A stretch of 50,172 bases of DNA. Origin: Snodgrassella alvi_G. GTDB lineage: Bacteria > Pseudomonadota > Gammaproteobacteria > Burkholderiales > Neisseriaceae. The position numbers and the translations under genes are program-made. The notes beneath the pieces are model-generated. The model was not told where the DNA came from. It worked only from the letters and a program-made list of their open reading frames with translations, and made no database searches. The stretch covers positions 1-50,172 of the forward strand of contig CAMLCH010000012.1 of assembly GCA_946478525.1 (NCBI GenBank), in the 5' to 3' direction. Of this stretch, positions 17,392 to 26,705 are shown in pieces. How positions within the stretch are numbered: position 1 is the stretch's first letter; each line of letters starts with the position of its first letter.

Positions 17392-18873
17392 TTATTTTAT
17401 CAAACAGTTATTTGGAATATATGCCTGCCATACCAATTTTAATGGTTTATGATTAGGCATTTTATCCCAAGGTATCGTCCATATGCCTTGTTTAAGCGTT
17501 AAGTTCTTATCGTCTTGTAACAACTTAACCCAAGGGATAGTTGGTTGCTCATGTTCTAACCAGACAGCCATTGTTCCAAAATGTTGGAGACGTTGGGGGT
17601 TCATCCATGGTGAGTATTCTGCTTTACCCGATACCATAACTGAAGGAGCATATTTTGAGTAGGATGCGACCAATAAAATTGGCCAGTCTGAACCAGTTAT
17701 ACTATCCATACGACAGTTGGAGAGTTGTTGCCACTGTTCATCGGCTTGTTTTGATAATGCAGCTTGAGGCCAATCCATACGAGAAGGTTTGTGTCGTATA
17801 CGAGCCCCAAAACTAATATAGAGAATCATCAATATGGTCACTATTGCAGCCCATATGGCTATCCCTTTTAGCAATGATCGACATTTACTCTGATTCCAGA
17901 GCTGGTCGGGAATCATGGCAACAATAATTAAACCGGAAAGCCCCCACATTGGCATGCCCCACATATCTCGTAATCCTACTGAAAAAAGTAGTCCGACCAT
18001 GACCAGCATAAAAGTAGGAAAAAAACCCATCCACAATAGGTATAGCCAATCATTATGTAAAATAGTCTGGTTGGTTGGTTTTGGTTTTAAGCGAGTGCGA
18101 GTGCACAACAAAATGATAAATATAGGCAAGTGATTGATTATTTGTGTGGCCAAATAACCTAATGCAGCAAAGTGACCATTACGATGTGCATCTTCTGCAG
18201 AACGTGCAGAAGCATAAGTTAATGAAATCCAATTATGCTGAATTAACCAGTATAAATTAGGAGAAAAAACAGCAAAGGCGATTATTAAGGCTATCCAAGG
18301 TTTAGGCGTTAGCCATAAGCGACGATGTGTGGAAAGCAACGAATAAAATAACATACTGATGAGCAATACTGCCACAGTATACTTAATCAACAAACCTGCT
18401 CCAGCCAGCATGCCAAATAGCAACCATTCACACCAGCGATTATTTTTAATGGCTAGATAGAAAACATATACTAACCCCAACCACACTGGCATTTGTGCAA
18501 TATTATGATTAAATTCTAGTGATGGCCATGTGTAGAAAAAAATAGCCAGCAAAAACATGGCACCAATAAAAGCTCTTTCCCGACTCATCAGTTGACGTCC
18601 GAAAAGAAAAGCAAGCCATATGCTCAAAGCTATAACGCTCTGACTGAGAATGTATGGGCCAATATGACCAAACAGATGGTAAAAAGAATAGAGGATCCAA
18701 CTTGATAAAGGTGGATGTTTATAATAACCCCACTGCCACTCTCGCCCCCAATAAATTCCTTCTGGCACATCTAACGGGTAGCTCGAGGTCAAGATAAAAG
18801 GTGCGAATGCCCAAATAATAAAATATAAAAACAACCATAATGGCGCTTTAACAGAGAATGATTTGATTGTCAT
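17392..18873 (-). CDS. ArnT-like polyprenyl-phosphate glycosyltransferase (GT39/GT83 superfamily)
   Basis: A 493-residue polytopic inner-membrane protein with about 11 hydrophobic segments in the first 350 residues and a C-terminal periplasmic domain of roughly 120 residues. The first periplasmic loop carries the acidic motif SYPLDVPEGIYWGREWQW followed by GYYKHPPL, characteristic of the PMT/ArnT superfamily that transfers a sugar from a polyprenyl phosphate. It is shorter than enterobacterial ArnT (about 550). With the downstream GtrB, GtrA and deacetylase genes it completes a pathway like Francisella FlmK or Bordetella LgmB, which modify lipid A phosphates. A protein or LPS-core acceptor cannot be excluded. 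Confidence 0.8.
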   Translation of the reverse strand: MTIKSFSVKAPLWLFLYFIIWAFAPFILTSSYPLDVPEGIYWGREWQWGYYKHPPLSSWILYSFYHLFGHIGPYILSQSVIALSIWLAFLFGRQLMSRERAFIGAMFLLAIFFYTWPSLEFNHNIAQMPVWLGLVYVFYLAIKNNRWCEWLLFGMLAGAGLLIKYTVAVLLISMLFYSLLSTHRRLWLTPKPWIALIIAFAVFSPNLYWLIQHNWISLTYASARSAEDAHRNGHFAALGYLATQIINHLPIFIILLCTRTRLKPKPTNQTILHNDWLYLLWMGFFPTFMLVMVGLLFSVGLRDMWGMPMWGLSGLIIVAMIPDQLWNQSKCRSLLKGIAIWAAIVTILMILYISFGARIRHKPSRMDWPQAALSKQADEQWQQLSNCRMDSITGSDWPILLVASYSKYAPSVMVSGKAEYSPWMNPQRLQHFGTMAVWLEHEQPTIPWVKLLQDDKNLTLKQGIWTIPWDKMPNHKPLKLVWQAYIPNNCLIK

Positions 18874-19022
18874 AAATAGAAATAATTTTGAACTTTAATT
18901 TAAAGTTGTAGTAACGAAAAAAATTGTCACTGCACAATTCAGCGAATTTCACTTCAGCTGTTAGTATGTTCACAGATTTTATAATAGCTAGTTGTGAAAT
19001 AATAAAAATTTTGCTCATAAAA

Positions 19023-19049
19023 ACATAATCCCAGAAAAATCTGGGATTG
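19023..19049 (-). terminator. Putative terminator of the FAH-family gene
   Basis: AATCCCAGA at 19028-19036 pairs perfectly with TCTGGGATT at 19041-19049 around an AAAA loop. On the minus strand the stem is followed by ATGTTTTTATG, a moderate U tract. Confidence 0.6.
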
Positions 19050-19098
19050 AACCTATAAAACCTGATAACTTTAAATTTAATTTAGCAATTGAAGGAAT

Positions 19099-19749
19099 TC
19101 AGGCAACTTTAAATTTAACATCAATTTTGTCTGTCCAAATCAATTCTAATTCATCACCTGATTTGATAGCAGTAACTCCCGCCGGAGTTCCTGTATAAAT
19201 AATATCACCTGCTTGTAAACCATAAACTTCAGACAAATAACTAATAATTTCTGCACAGGGAAACATCATATCTTTTGTATTACCTTGCTGGCGTAATTCT
19301 CCATTTACTTTTAAACCAAACTGCTGTGCATTAATATCGTCTATTAACTTAGGACTGATAAAATGAGAAACACAGGCTGCTGACCGAAAACCTTTGGCTT
19401 TAGTCCATGGTAAACCTTTGGTTTTTAACTGGCTTTGCACATCGCGTGCAGTTAAATCCAATCCAATAGCATAGCCACCCACATAATCCAATGCCCTTTG
19501 CGGAGAAACTGAATTAACGTCTTTATCAATATAAATAACCAATTCACATTCGTGATGCACATCGTGGCTATATTCAGGTAATGTGATATTTTCACCAGAT
19601 TGAATCAGAGCTGAGGTAGGTTTTAAAAATACAACAGGCTCGGTAGGTTTCGCATTTTTCAGTTCTTTTACATGCTCTGCATAATTACGCCCAATACAAA
19701 ATATGTTACTTAATGCAACCTCACGACCCTCAACTAGAATAGTTTTCAT
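19099..19749 (-). CDS. Fumarylacetoacetate hydrolase-family protein
   Basis: A 216-residue protein of the FAH superfamily, close in length and pattern to YcgM/FAHD1-type acylpyruvate hydrolases or oxaloacetate decarboxylases. CIGRNYAEHVKEL, FLKPTSALI, the metal-binding HHECELVIYID (two Glu) and DLTARDVQ (Asp), and YTGTPAGVTAIKSGD are in the expected order. The precise substrate is unknown, as is usual for this family. It is flanked by radA upstream and the ArnT-like gene downstream in the same direction, with a terminator between it and the latter. Confidence 0.9.
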   Translation of the reverse strand: MKTILVEGREVALSNIFCIGRNYAEHVKELKNAKPTEPVVFLKPTSALIQSGENITLPEYSHDVHHECELVIYIDKDVNSVSPQRALDYVGGYAIGLDLTARDVQSQLKTKGLPWTKAKGFRSAACVSHFISPKLIDDINAQQFGLKVNGELRQQGNTKDMMFPCAEIISYLSEVYGLQAGDIIYTGTPAGVTAIKSGDELELIWTDKIDVKFKVA

Positions 19750-19901
19750 ATGATTAGCCTGTAATATTAACTTTAAATTATACTATTATAAATTATATGT
19801 AATTTTCCCAATACTATATATTAATCTCTTAATAACATGAAACAAAAAAAGAATAAATAAATCAAATCATTATACTTTATAAATTAGATAAAGTGGGAAT
19901 A

Positions 19902-21272
19902 TTAGTCATTACGACAGGCATTTACTCCCTCCTGCACCGAATTTACCCCGATAATAGTTAGATTTGGGAAATCAGTATTTTTTTTCGGACAATTTGCCAC
20001 CGGAATAATAGCATGCGTAAAGCCTAATTTCTCTGCCTCGCGTAATCTTTCCTGACCCCGAGGAACAGGACGTATTTCACCTGATAAACCCACTTCGCCA
20101 AATACAATGAGTTTTTCCGGTAAAGGTCGATTACGATAACTGGACAGCATAGCTAATATAACAGCCAAATCTGCTGCTGGTTCGGTAATTTTAACACCGC
20201 CTACAGCGTTTAGAAAAACGTCCTGATCATGACAAGCCACGCCAGCATGGCGATTCAAAACCGCCAGCAGCATTGATAATCTTTCCTGAGCAAGTCCAAC
20301 TGTCAATCTTTTAGGTGCAAAGCCATGAGCATCATCTACCAATGCCTGAATTTCAACTAATAAGGGCCGAGAACCTTCCTGCGTCACCAGAACACATGAT
20401 CCTGGGACATCATCGCGATAACTGGATAAAAATAATGCTGAGGGATTTGCCACTCCCTTTAGTCCTTTTTCTGTCATCGCAAAAACACCTAACTCATTAG
20501 CAGCCCCAAAACGATTTTTCATCGTTCTTATCATTCGATAATTAGAGTGAGTTTCACCTTCAAAGTACAATACCGTATCAACCATGTGTTCCAGTACTCG
20601 CGGACCGGCAATGGCTCCGTCCTTGGTAACATGACCAACTAGTAACATCGAAATACCCTGATGTTTTGCCAAACGCGTTAACTGGGCTGCACATTCACGC
20701 ACCTGTGAGACCGATCCCGGTGCAGAAGAAATATTTTCAGAATACATCGTTTGGATAGAATCAATTACGACCACCTCAGGCTTATGCTGTGAGATAGCTG
20801 CACTGATTGCTTCTATTCTTATTTCTGCCAATAAATGAACTGAATCAGCATTAACACCTAATCTTTGTGCTCGTAAAGCTACCTGTTGAGCAGATTCTTC
20901 ACCAGAAACATATAAAACATTTGAATGCTCGGTCATTTGAGCAATGGTTTGTAATAGCAAGGTTGATTTACCAATGCCCGGGTCGCCTCCTAATAAAATA
21001 ACTGCCCCTTCAACCAAACCTCCACCCAAAACCCGATCCAACTCGGTCATACCAGTTGGATTACGTTGTACCTCAACCGCACTGACATCTGCCAAAAGTT
21101 GCACTGCTGTTGCATTAGCTGCCCAAGACTGGAAACGACTATTAGTACTTTGTACAGACATTGCAGTTTCGGTCAAAGTATTCCACTCTCCACAATGCGG
21201 ACAGCGACCTTGCCATTTGGGCGATACACCACCACAAGCATCACATATAAATTGAGATTTTTGTTTAACCAT
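19902..21272 (-). CDS. radA: DNA repair protein RadA (Sms)
   Basis: A 456-residue branch-migration helicase involved in recombination and, in competent bacteria, transformation. The N-terminal C4 zinc finger is CDACGGVSPKWQGRCPHC. Walker A is GGDPGIGKST (about 94-103), Walker B VVVIDSIQTM, and the RadA-specific KNRFGAANELGVF lies near 252. The C-terminal 150 residues form the Lon-protease-like domain (SRPLLVEIQALV through VFGEVGLSGEIRPV). Divergent from radC. Confidence 0.97.
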   Translation of the reverse strand: MVKQKSQFICDACGGVSPKWQGRCPHCGEWNTLTETAMSVQSTNSRFQSWAANATAVQLLADVSAVEVQRNPTGMTELDRVLGGGLVEGAVILLGGDPGIGKSTLLLQTIAQMTEHSNVLYVSGEESAQQVALRAQRLGVNADSVHLLAEIRIEAISAAISQHKPEVVVIDSIQTMYSENISSAPGSVSQVRECAAQLTRLAKHQGISMLLVGHVTKDGAIAGPRVLEHMVDTVLYFEGETHSNYRMIRTMKNRFGAANELGVFAMTEKGLKGVANPSALFLSSYRDDVPGSCVLVTQEGSRPLLVEIQALVDDAHGFAPKRLTVGLAQERLSMLLAVLNRHAGVACHDQDVFLNAVGGVKITEPAADLAVILAMLSSYRNRPLPEKLIVFGEVGLSGEIRPVPRGQERLREAEKLGFTHAIIPVANCPKKNTDFPNLTIIGVNSVQEGVNACRND

Positions 21273-21430
21273 AACTCTTCCTGTTAGCCTGTTATTTTAT
21301 CAAAATTTGATCAGAAGAACTTCTTAGCAGACATCAAAAATCGGTAACAGTATTTTGCATTATTAACTTATGTTTACAATAATATATAATTTCAATATAA
21401 TATGACAAAAAAGTAACGATAAATCTACTC

Positions 21431-22108
21431 ATGAGTATTAAACATTGGCCACAAAACGACCGTCCACGAGAAAAACTTCTTAAACAAGGAGTAGCTGCCC
21501 TAAGTGATACGGAACTATTAGCGATTTTATTGCGTACGGGTACACAAGGTATGACTGCCGTAGATTTAGCTCGTTATTTGATCGATAAAATGGGCAGTTT
21601 ACGCGCTTTACTCAATGCGGACTTTAAAGAATTGTGTCAACACAAAGGTATGGGCATAGCCAGTTATGCGCAATTTGCAGTAATTCGGGAAATTAGTCAG
21701 CGGATGCTGAAAGAACAAATTCGTTGTCAGCCAATTTTCAGCCAGCCGGAAACTGTTGCAGAATATTTACGCCTCTATTTTAATCATGAGCAAGTGGAAG
21801 TGTGTATAGCTTTAATACTAAATCAAAGCAATGAACTACTGCACACTATTGAACTTGCCCGGGGCACAATTAATGAAACAACCGTTTATACTCGAGAAGT
21901 AGCTAAAACAGCTTTAAAATATCATGCTGCTTCTATCATTCTGGCACATAATCATCCAGGGCGTTCTGCCAAACCTTCATCCGCAGATATTAAATTTACT
22001 GAAAATATTAAAGCGGCATTGAATCTGCTTGATATCCGCTTACTGGATCATTTCATCGTTACCACTGAGAGCATTACATCAATGGCAGAGCTTAATTTAA
22101 TTACATAA
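21431..22108 (+). CDS. radC: RadC-family protein (JAB/MPN domain)
   Basis: A 225-residue RadC/YeeS protein. The N-terminal helical part holds KQGVAALSDTELLAILLRTG and a helix-hairpin-helix-like region. The C-terminal JAB domain carries the metal-binding HNHPGRSAKPSSAD at about 175-188 and an upstream Glu in TVYTREV. Despite the name, a direct role in DNA repair is doubtful in other bacteria. It lies between radA (divergent) and yajC-secDF. Confidence 0.95.
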   Translation: MSIKHWPQNDRPREKLLKQGVAALSDTELLAILLRTGTQGMTAVDLARYLIDKMGSLRALLNADFKELCQHKGMGIASYAQFAVIREISQRMLKEQIRCQPIFSQPETVAEYLRLYFNHEQVEVCIALILNQSNELLHTIELARGTINETTVYTREVAKTALKYHAASIILAHNHPGRSAKPSSADIKFTENIKAALNLLDIRLLDHFIVTTESITSMAELNLIT

Positions 22109-22211
22109 ATATTCTTGAAAACGATTTGTACAGAAAACTGGATAAAATCTTTATTGCCCATTACAATATACAGTTTGGTGTTTAGATTATTTAAATCTTA
22201 CGGAGTATCCC

Positions 22212-22511
22212 ATGATTGAGTTTGCCCATGCTGCTGATTCAGCCGCTGCGCCTAATGGCCTGATGAACTTTTTGCCGTTTTTGCTGATTATTGTTTTGTT
22301 TTATTTTCTGATGATTCGTCCGCAGCAAGCAAAACACAAAAAACATTTACAGATGATAGCTGAACTGAAAAAAGGTGATAAAGTTATCACAATTGCTGGC
22401 ATCATTGGCAAAATCACCAAAGTTAGTGAACAGCATTTTACTTTAGAAATTGCGCCCAATGTTGAAGTTAATTTCGAACGCAATGCCATTACTGCAAAAG
22501 TATCAGAGTAA
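22212..22511 (+). CDS. yajC: Preprotein translocase accessory subunit YajC
   Basis: A 99-residue single-pass membrane protein of the SecDF-YajC complex. One hydrophobic helix (NFLPFLLIIVLFYFLMIRPQQ) is followed by the conserved cytoplasmic KKHLQMIAELKKGDKVITIAGIIGKI. GGAG lies about 6 nt upstream of the ATG. First gene of the yajC-secD-secF cluster. Confidence 0.97.
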   Translation: MIEFAHAADSAAAPNGLMNFLPFLLIIVLFYFLMIRPQQAKHKKHLQMIAELKKGDKVITIAGIIGKITKVSEQHFTLEIAPNVEVNFERNAITAKVSE

Positions 22512-22590
22512 TTTTTTATGCCGCAATGCTAAATTGCGGCGTTATTGTCTCTAATTTTCAAAATAACAGTCTGCAAATAAGGCAGCAAAT

Positions 22591-24444
22591 ATGAATCGTT
22601 ATCCTTTGTGGAAATATCTGCTTATCATAAGTACCATCATACTAGGTTTGTTATATACCATACCTAATCTTTTTGGTGAAATACCGGCAGTACAAATTTC
22701 TACCAATCGCCAAGCTATCACTATAGATAGCAAAACAGAAAAAACTGTTGAAGAAGCTCTAGCCGCTGCACACATCAAGCATAACGGTATGTTTATCGCT
22801 GATGGTAGTCTTAAAGTGCGTTTTAATGATACCGAAACTCAATTAAAAGCTCGTGATGCCATAGCAGCCAAATTTGGTGAGGGCTATATTGTTGCACTTA
22901 ATCTACTAGCGAATACACCGGCATGGATGGAAAAAATTCATGCTAAACCAATGTTTCTTGGACTTGATTTGCGTGGCGGAGTTCACTTTACCATGCAAGT
23001 CGACATGCAGTCCGCTGTAGAAAAAACTTTAGATAGCTATAACGGTGATATTCGTCGGCAACTACGAAAAGCCAATATTCGCACTGGCGAGATAAGTAAA
23101 AACAATCAGACTTTAATCGTACCGTTTCAGTCTAAAGAGGATGCCGGAACGGCTTATCCTTTACTAAAAAAATATCTGAATGATGCCACACTGGAGCAAA
23201 AAGATAGTCACCTGATTATCAGTCTCAGCGAGGCTGTTTTAACTCGTATTCGTTCAGATGCGGTTAAACAAAATATTAACACCTTACATAATCGCGTAAA
23301 CGAACTTGGTGTTGCTGAACCGGTGATTCAGCAAGCAGGCCCTGATCGCATAGTTGTTCAATTGCCTGGCGTTCAGGATACAGCCAAAGCAAAAGATATC
23401 ATTGGCCGTACAGCTACATTACAGGTTCGTATGGTAAGTGACGATGGTAGCCTTTACCAGCAAGCCTTACAGGGCAATACTCCTTACGGATATGAATTAC
23501 TGCCATCTGCCGGTGATGGTGCACCAACATTAGTAAGCAAACAGGTTGAATTAACCGGTGACAACATCAGTGATGCTCAGGCTAGTTTTAATGATCGTGG
23601 TCAGCCTGGCGTAAGCGTCAACTTTGACAGCACCGGCGCCACAATATTTGCTGACCTTACACGTAACAATGTGGGCAAACGCATGGCGATGGTTTTAATC
23701 GATCAAGGTAAGTCTGAAGTAATTACAGCTCCGGTAATTAATGAAGCTATTCCAGGTGGCAAAACTATCATTTCCGGCAGTATGAGTATCGCAGAAGCTA
23801 ATGATACTTCATTATTACTTCGCGCTGGATCACTAGCAGCACCGATGAAAATTATTGAAGAACGAACCATTGGTCCTTCTTTAGGTAAAGAAAATATCAG
23901 TAAAGGTTTCCACTCAACTCTGTGGGGCTTTGTCATCGTCGCAGTCTTTATGATGATCTATTATCGGTTGTTTGGTTTATTTTCCGTTATTGCCTTATCG
24001 TGTAATCTGATATTTTTAATCGCTATCTTATCTGCAATGCAGGCGACACTCACCTTACCTGGAATAGCAGCTATTGCTTTAACACTAGGGATGGCGATTG
24101 ACTCCAATGTATTGATCAATGAACGTATCCGGGAAGAGTTACGCCACGGCGTCACTCCTCAGATGTCAATCAATGCAGGCTACGATCACGCCTGGCATAC
24201 TATTGTCGATTCAAATATTACTTCTCTGATTGCCGGACTTGCCTTACTGATCTTTGGTTCAGGACCGATTCGTGGCTTCGCTGTTGTACATTGTTTAGGT
24301 ATTCTTACATCTATGTACTCTTCTGTAGTGGTAACCCGCGCCATCGTCAACCTGTGGTATGGCAGAAAACGTAAGCTAAAAACGTTATCAATTGGTCATA
24401 TCTGGATTGCTGAAGATAATAACGCTCATAACAATAAGGCTTAA
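22591..24444 (+). CDS. secD: Protein translocase subunit SecD
   Basis: A 617-residue RND-type membrane protein that uses the proton gradient to help pull secreted proteins through SecYEG. It has an N-terminal transmembrane helix, a large periplasmic P1 domain starting near GLDLRGGVHFTMQVD (about 128), and five C-terminal transmembrane helices with the conserved GMAIDSNVLINERIREEL (TM4). Secretion motifs and length fit the betaproteobacterial family. secF starts 3 nt after its stop. Confidence 0.98.
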   Translation: MNRYPLWKYLLIISTIILGLLYTIPNLFGEIPAVQISTNRQAITIDSKTEKTVEEALAAAHIKHNGMFIADGSLKVRFNDTETQLKARDAIAAKFGEGYIVALNLLANTPAWMEKIHAKPMFLGLDLRGGVHFTMQVDMQSAVEKTLDSYNGDIRRQLRKANIRTGEISKNNQTLIVPFQSKEDAGTAYPLLKKYLNDATLEQKDSHLIISLSEAVLTRIRSDAVKQNINTLHNRVNELGVAEPVIQQAGPDRIVVQLPGVQDTAKAKDIIGRTATLQVRMVSDDGSLYQQALQGNTPYGYELLPSAGDGAPTLVSKQVELTGDNISDAQASFNDRGQPGVSVNFDSTGATIFADLTRNNVGKRMAMVLIDQGKSEVITAPVINEAIPGGKTIISGSMSIAEANDTSLLLRAGSLAAPMKIIEERTIGPSLGKENISKGFHSTLWGFVIVAVFMMIYYRLFGLFSVIALSCNLIFLIAILSAMQATLTLPGIAAIALTLGMAIDSNVLINERIREELRHGVTPQMSINAGYDHAWHTIVDSNITSLIAGLALLIFGSGPIRGFAVVHCLGILTSMYSSVVVTRAIVNLWYGRKRKLKTLSIGHIWIAEDNNAHNNKA

Positions 24445-24447
24445 ATC

Positions 24448-25383
24448 ATGGAATTTTTTAAGATTAAACGTGATATTCCGTTTATGAGCTACGGTAAGCT
24501 TACAACGGCCATTTCGCTTATTACATTTATTTTAGCGGTATTCTTTTTGGTAACACGTGGATTGAATTTTTCAGTCGAGTTTACCGGTGGTACCGTAATG
24601 GAAGTTGAATTTAAGCAAAGTGCAGATTTAAACCATATCCGTAATGAACTTGATGAACTCAAACTCGGTGAGATACAGGTACAAGCACTGGGTACCAATA
24701 AGCAAGTGATGATTCGCTTACCCAATAAAGCCAACTTTACCTCTGCACAACTGTCCAATCAGGTCATGGATGTACTAAAAAAACATCAGCAAGGCGTTAT
24801 ATTGCGTCAGGTTGAGTTTATCGGACCACAGGTAGGAGAAGAATTGGTTACACATGGCTTGTTAGCATTGGCCATGGTTGTAGTAGGTATCATTATTTAC
24901 CTATCAATGCGGTTTGAGTGGCGTTTTGCTGTATCTGCCATAATCGCTAATATGCATGACGTAGTAATTATTCTTGGCTGCTTTGCTTTTTTTCACTGGG
25001 AATTTTCCTTAACCGTATTAGCAGGTATATTAGCGGTACTAGGATATTCAGTGAACGAATCCGTAGTGGTATTTGACCGAATACGAGAAAATTTTCATAA
25101 ACCACAAATGCGTGGTAAAAGTGTACCAGCCATCATTGACAACGCTATTACTGCAACCATGAGCCGCACTATTATCACCCATGGATCAACCGAAGCAATG
25201 GTAATTTCCATGCTTATCTTTGGCGGAGCAGCGCTACATGGTTTTGCCATGGCATTAACCATTGGTATTGTATTTGGTATTTATTCTTCCGTTCTGGTAG
25301 CCAGTCCGCTACTAATTATGTTCGGATTAAATCGCCAGAATTTGGTCAAACCACAGAAGAAAAAAGAAGAAGCAGTAGTATAA
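24448..25383 (+). CDS. secF: Protein translocase subunit SecF
   Basis: A 311-residue partner of SecD. It has the FSVEFTGGTVMEVEF motif after TM1, six predicted transmembrane helices and the conserved GYSVNESVVVFDRIREN in TM4. It ends in a basic cytoplasmic tail (KPQKKKEEAVV). Transcribed with yajC and secD, with an intrinsic terminator directly after. Confidence 0.98.
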   Translation: MEFFKIKRDIPFMSYGKLTTAISLITFILAVFFLVTRGLNFSVEFTGGTVMEVEFKQSADLNHIRNELDELKLGEIQVQALGTNKQVMIRLPNKANFTSAQLSNQVMDVLKKHQQGVILRQVEFIGPQVGEELVTHGLLALAMVVVGIIIYLSMRFEWRFAVSAIIANMHDVVIILGCFAFFHWEFSLTVLAGILAVLGYSVNESVVVFDRIRENFHKPQMRGKSVPAIIDNAITATMSRTIITHGSTEAMVISMLIFGGAALHGFAMALTIGIVFGIYSSVLVASPLLIMFGLNRQNLVKPQKKKEEAVV

Positions 25384-25400
25384 AAAATATTCGCTAAAAT

Positions 25401-25430
25401 AAAACAGCCTTTAAGCAAAGGCTGTTTTTT
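25401..25430 (+). terminator. Intrinsic terminator of yajC-secDF
   Basis: AAAACAGCCTTT at 25401-25412 pairs perfectly with AAAGGCTGTTTT at 25417-25428 around an AAGC loop, with more T residues following. Confidence 0.95.
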
Positions 25431-25511
25431 TATGTATTAATACCATACTTTATGGACTAAGTAAGTATGTAACTGTTTGGAAATTCTAACAATCGAAATA
25501 TCTTATATTGC

Positions 25512-26153
25512 TTAATGCAATACCCTCTCATCTTTCCAGCCCTTATCAGTTAAAACCAATACAGCTGTCCGTCGTTGCGGCTCATTTAAAGATTTCCACC
25601 AGTTTTCATCAGTTGTTTTAAGTAGTTTTTCTGACCATTTTTCAGGAACCAATTTTGCTTCATACACAACTTTAGAAACTGTAACGCCATTAGCTGGTGT
25701 GGGTTCTGTGAATAACACAATCTTATCTACTTTTTGCGTTCCGAGACATAATAATGAGCTTTGTGGTGTGCTAACTATTTTATCTTTGGATTTATCAGAG
25801 AGATAATATACGGCCACAGGTACTTTTTTACCATTTTGCAATTGAAGCTCTTCTTTCTTACCTTGTTCATATACTTTGGCTTCAACCAGAGCATCCATCT
25901 GATTTAATGCAGTTTTATTAACTTTATCTCCATTTGAATTTTTGATAGTAATCTTAATTTCCTGAGCACCAACAGAAATATTATTTTTAGCACCATTTTC
26001 GATATTGTCCAGCATCAGATTGACAGGCAGACATACATGATCAATTTTTCCAAATTCATTAATTGCATCAGAAAAATTTGTCTGATTAGCTGCCTGTTTT
26101 CCACCACAGCCAGCTAACAGTAAACTTAAAACAAGTATGCTCATTTTTCTCAT
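25512..26153 (-). CDS. Lipoprotein of unknown function
   Basis: A 213-residue predicted lipoprotein. The signal peptide MRKMSILVLSLLLAGC has a clean lipobox with Cys at 16, then GGKQAANQ. The mature part is soluble and mixed, with two further cysteines (DHVCLPVN and SLLCLG), and ends in a Trp-rich segment PEKWSEKLLKTTDENWWKSL. I do not recognise the family. It is convergent with secF and divergent from the ArsC-like gene. Nothing in the context suggests a role. Confidence 0.8.
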   Translation of the reverse strand: MRKMSILVLSLLLAGCGGKQAANQTNFSDAINEFGKIDHVCLPVNLMLDNIENGAKNNISVGAQEIKITIKNSNGDKVNKTALNQMDALVEAKVYEQGKKEELQLQNGKKVPVAVYYLSDKSKDKIVSTPQSSLLCLGTQKVDKIVLFTEPTPANGVTVSKVVYEAKLVPEKWSEKLLKTTDENWWKSLNEPQRRTAVLVLTDKGWKDERVLH

Positions 26154-26336
26154 ATTTGCGTCTCTCTATACAGATAAAATTTAGCTAAGTGAGAGGATAC
26201 AGACAATACAAACGATTAGCAATTAAGTGAACAATAAATAGTTCAGCAAAATCTAGTAAAAATAAAAGCAACACTTTATCCAGACCGTCAGACTAAAGCG
26301 GTATAATACTTATCCTTTCAGATCATTGTAATTACT

Positions 26337-26693
26337 ATGTCCACTAAAATATATGATATTACCCAATGTAATACGGTTAAAAAAGCTCGTCAATGGCTTA
26401 ATGAAAACAATATTACCGCAGAATATATTGATTTCAAAAAAATACCGCCTTCCGCAAAAGATATTGAATTTTGGTTATCACAAATTCCAAAAGAAAAATT
26501 GATCAATCGTAAAGGGACAACTTGGCGCAAACTGACCGATAGCGAACAACAAGAAGCCCTCAGTAGCGAAGCTACTGCAATCAACCTGATGTTAACACAC
26601 CCATCTATTATTAAACGACCTGTATTGATACATAAAAATCAGGTTATGATTGGATTTGATCCACTACTTTATAATAAATTCCTTGTTCTTTAA
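26337..26693 (+). CDS. ArsC/Spx-family protein (YffB-like)
   Basis: A 118-residue thioredoxin-fold protein of the ArsC family. The N-terminal active-site loop is DITQCNTVKKARQWL, with a single Cys at 11 (CxxV rather than CxxC). The later RKGTTWRKL and the cis-Pro motif IIKRPVLIH match YffB/Spx-type proteins. It is unlikely to be a true arsenate reductase, since there is no ars context. lpxH begins 12 nt after its stop and the two are probably co-transcribed. Confidence 0.9.
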   Translation: MSTKIYDITQCNTVKKARQWLNENNITAEYIDFKKIPPSAKDIEFWLSQIPKEKLINRKGTTWRKLTDSEQQEALSSEATAINLMLTHPSIIKRPVLIHKNQVMIGFDPLLYNKFLVL

Positions 26694-26705
26694 TTATTTA
26701 AAAAA

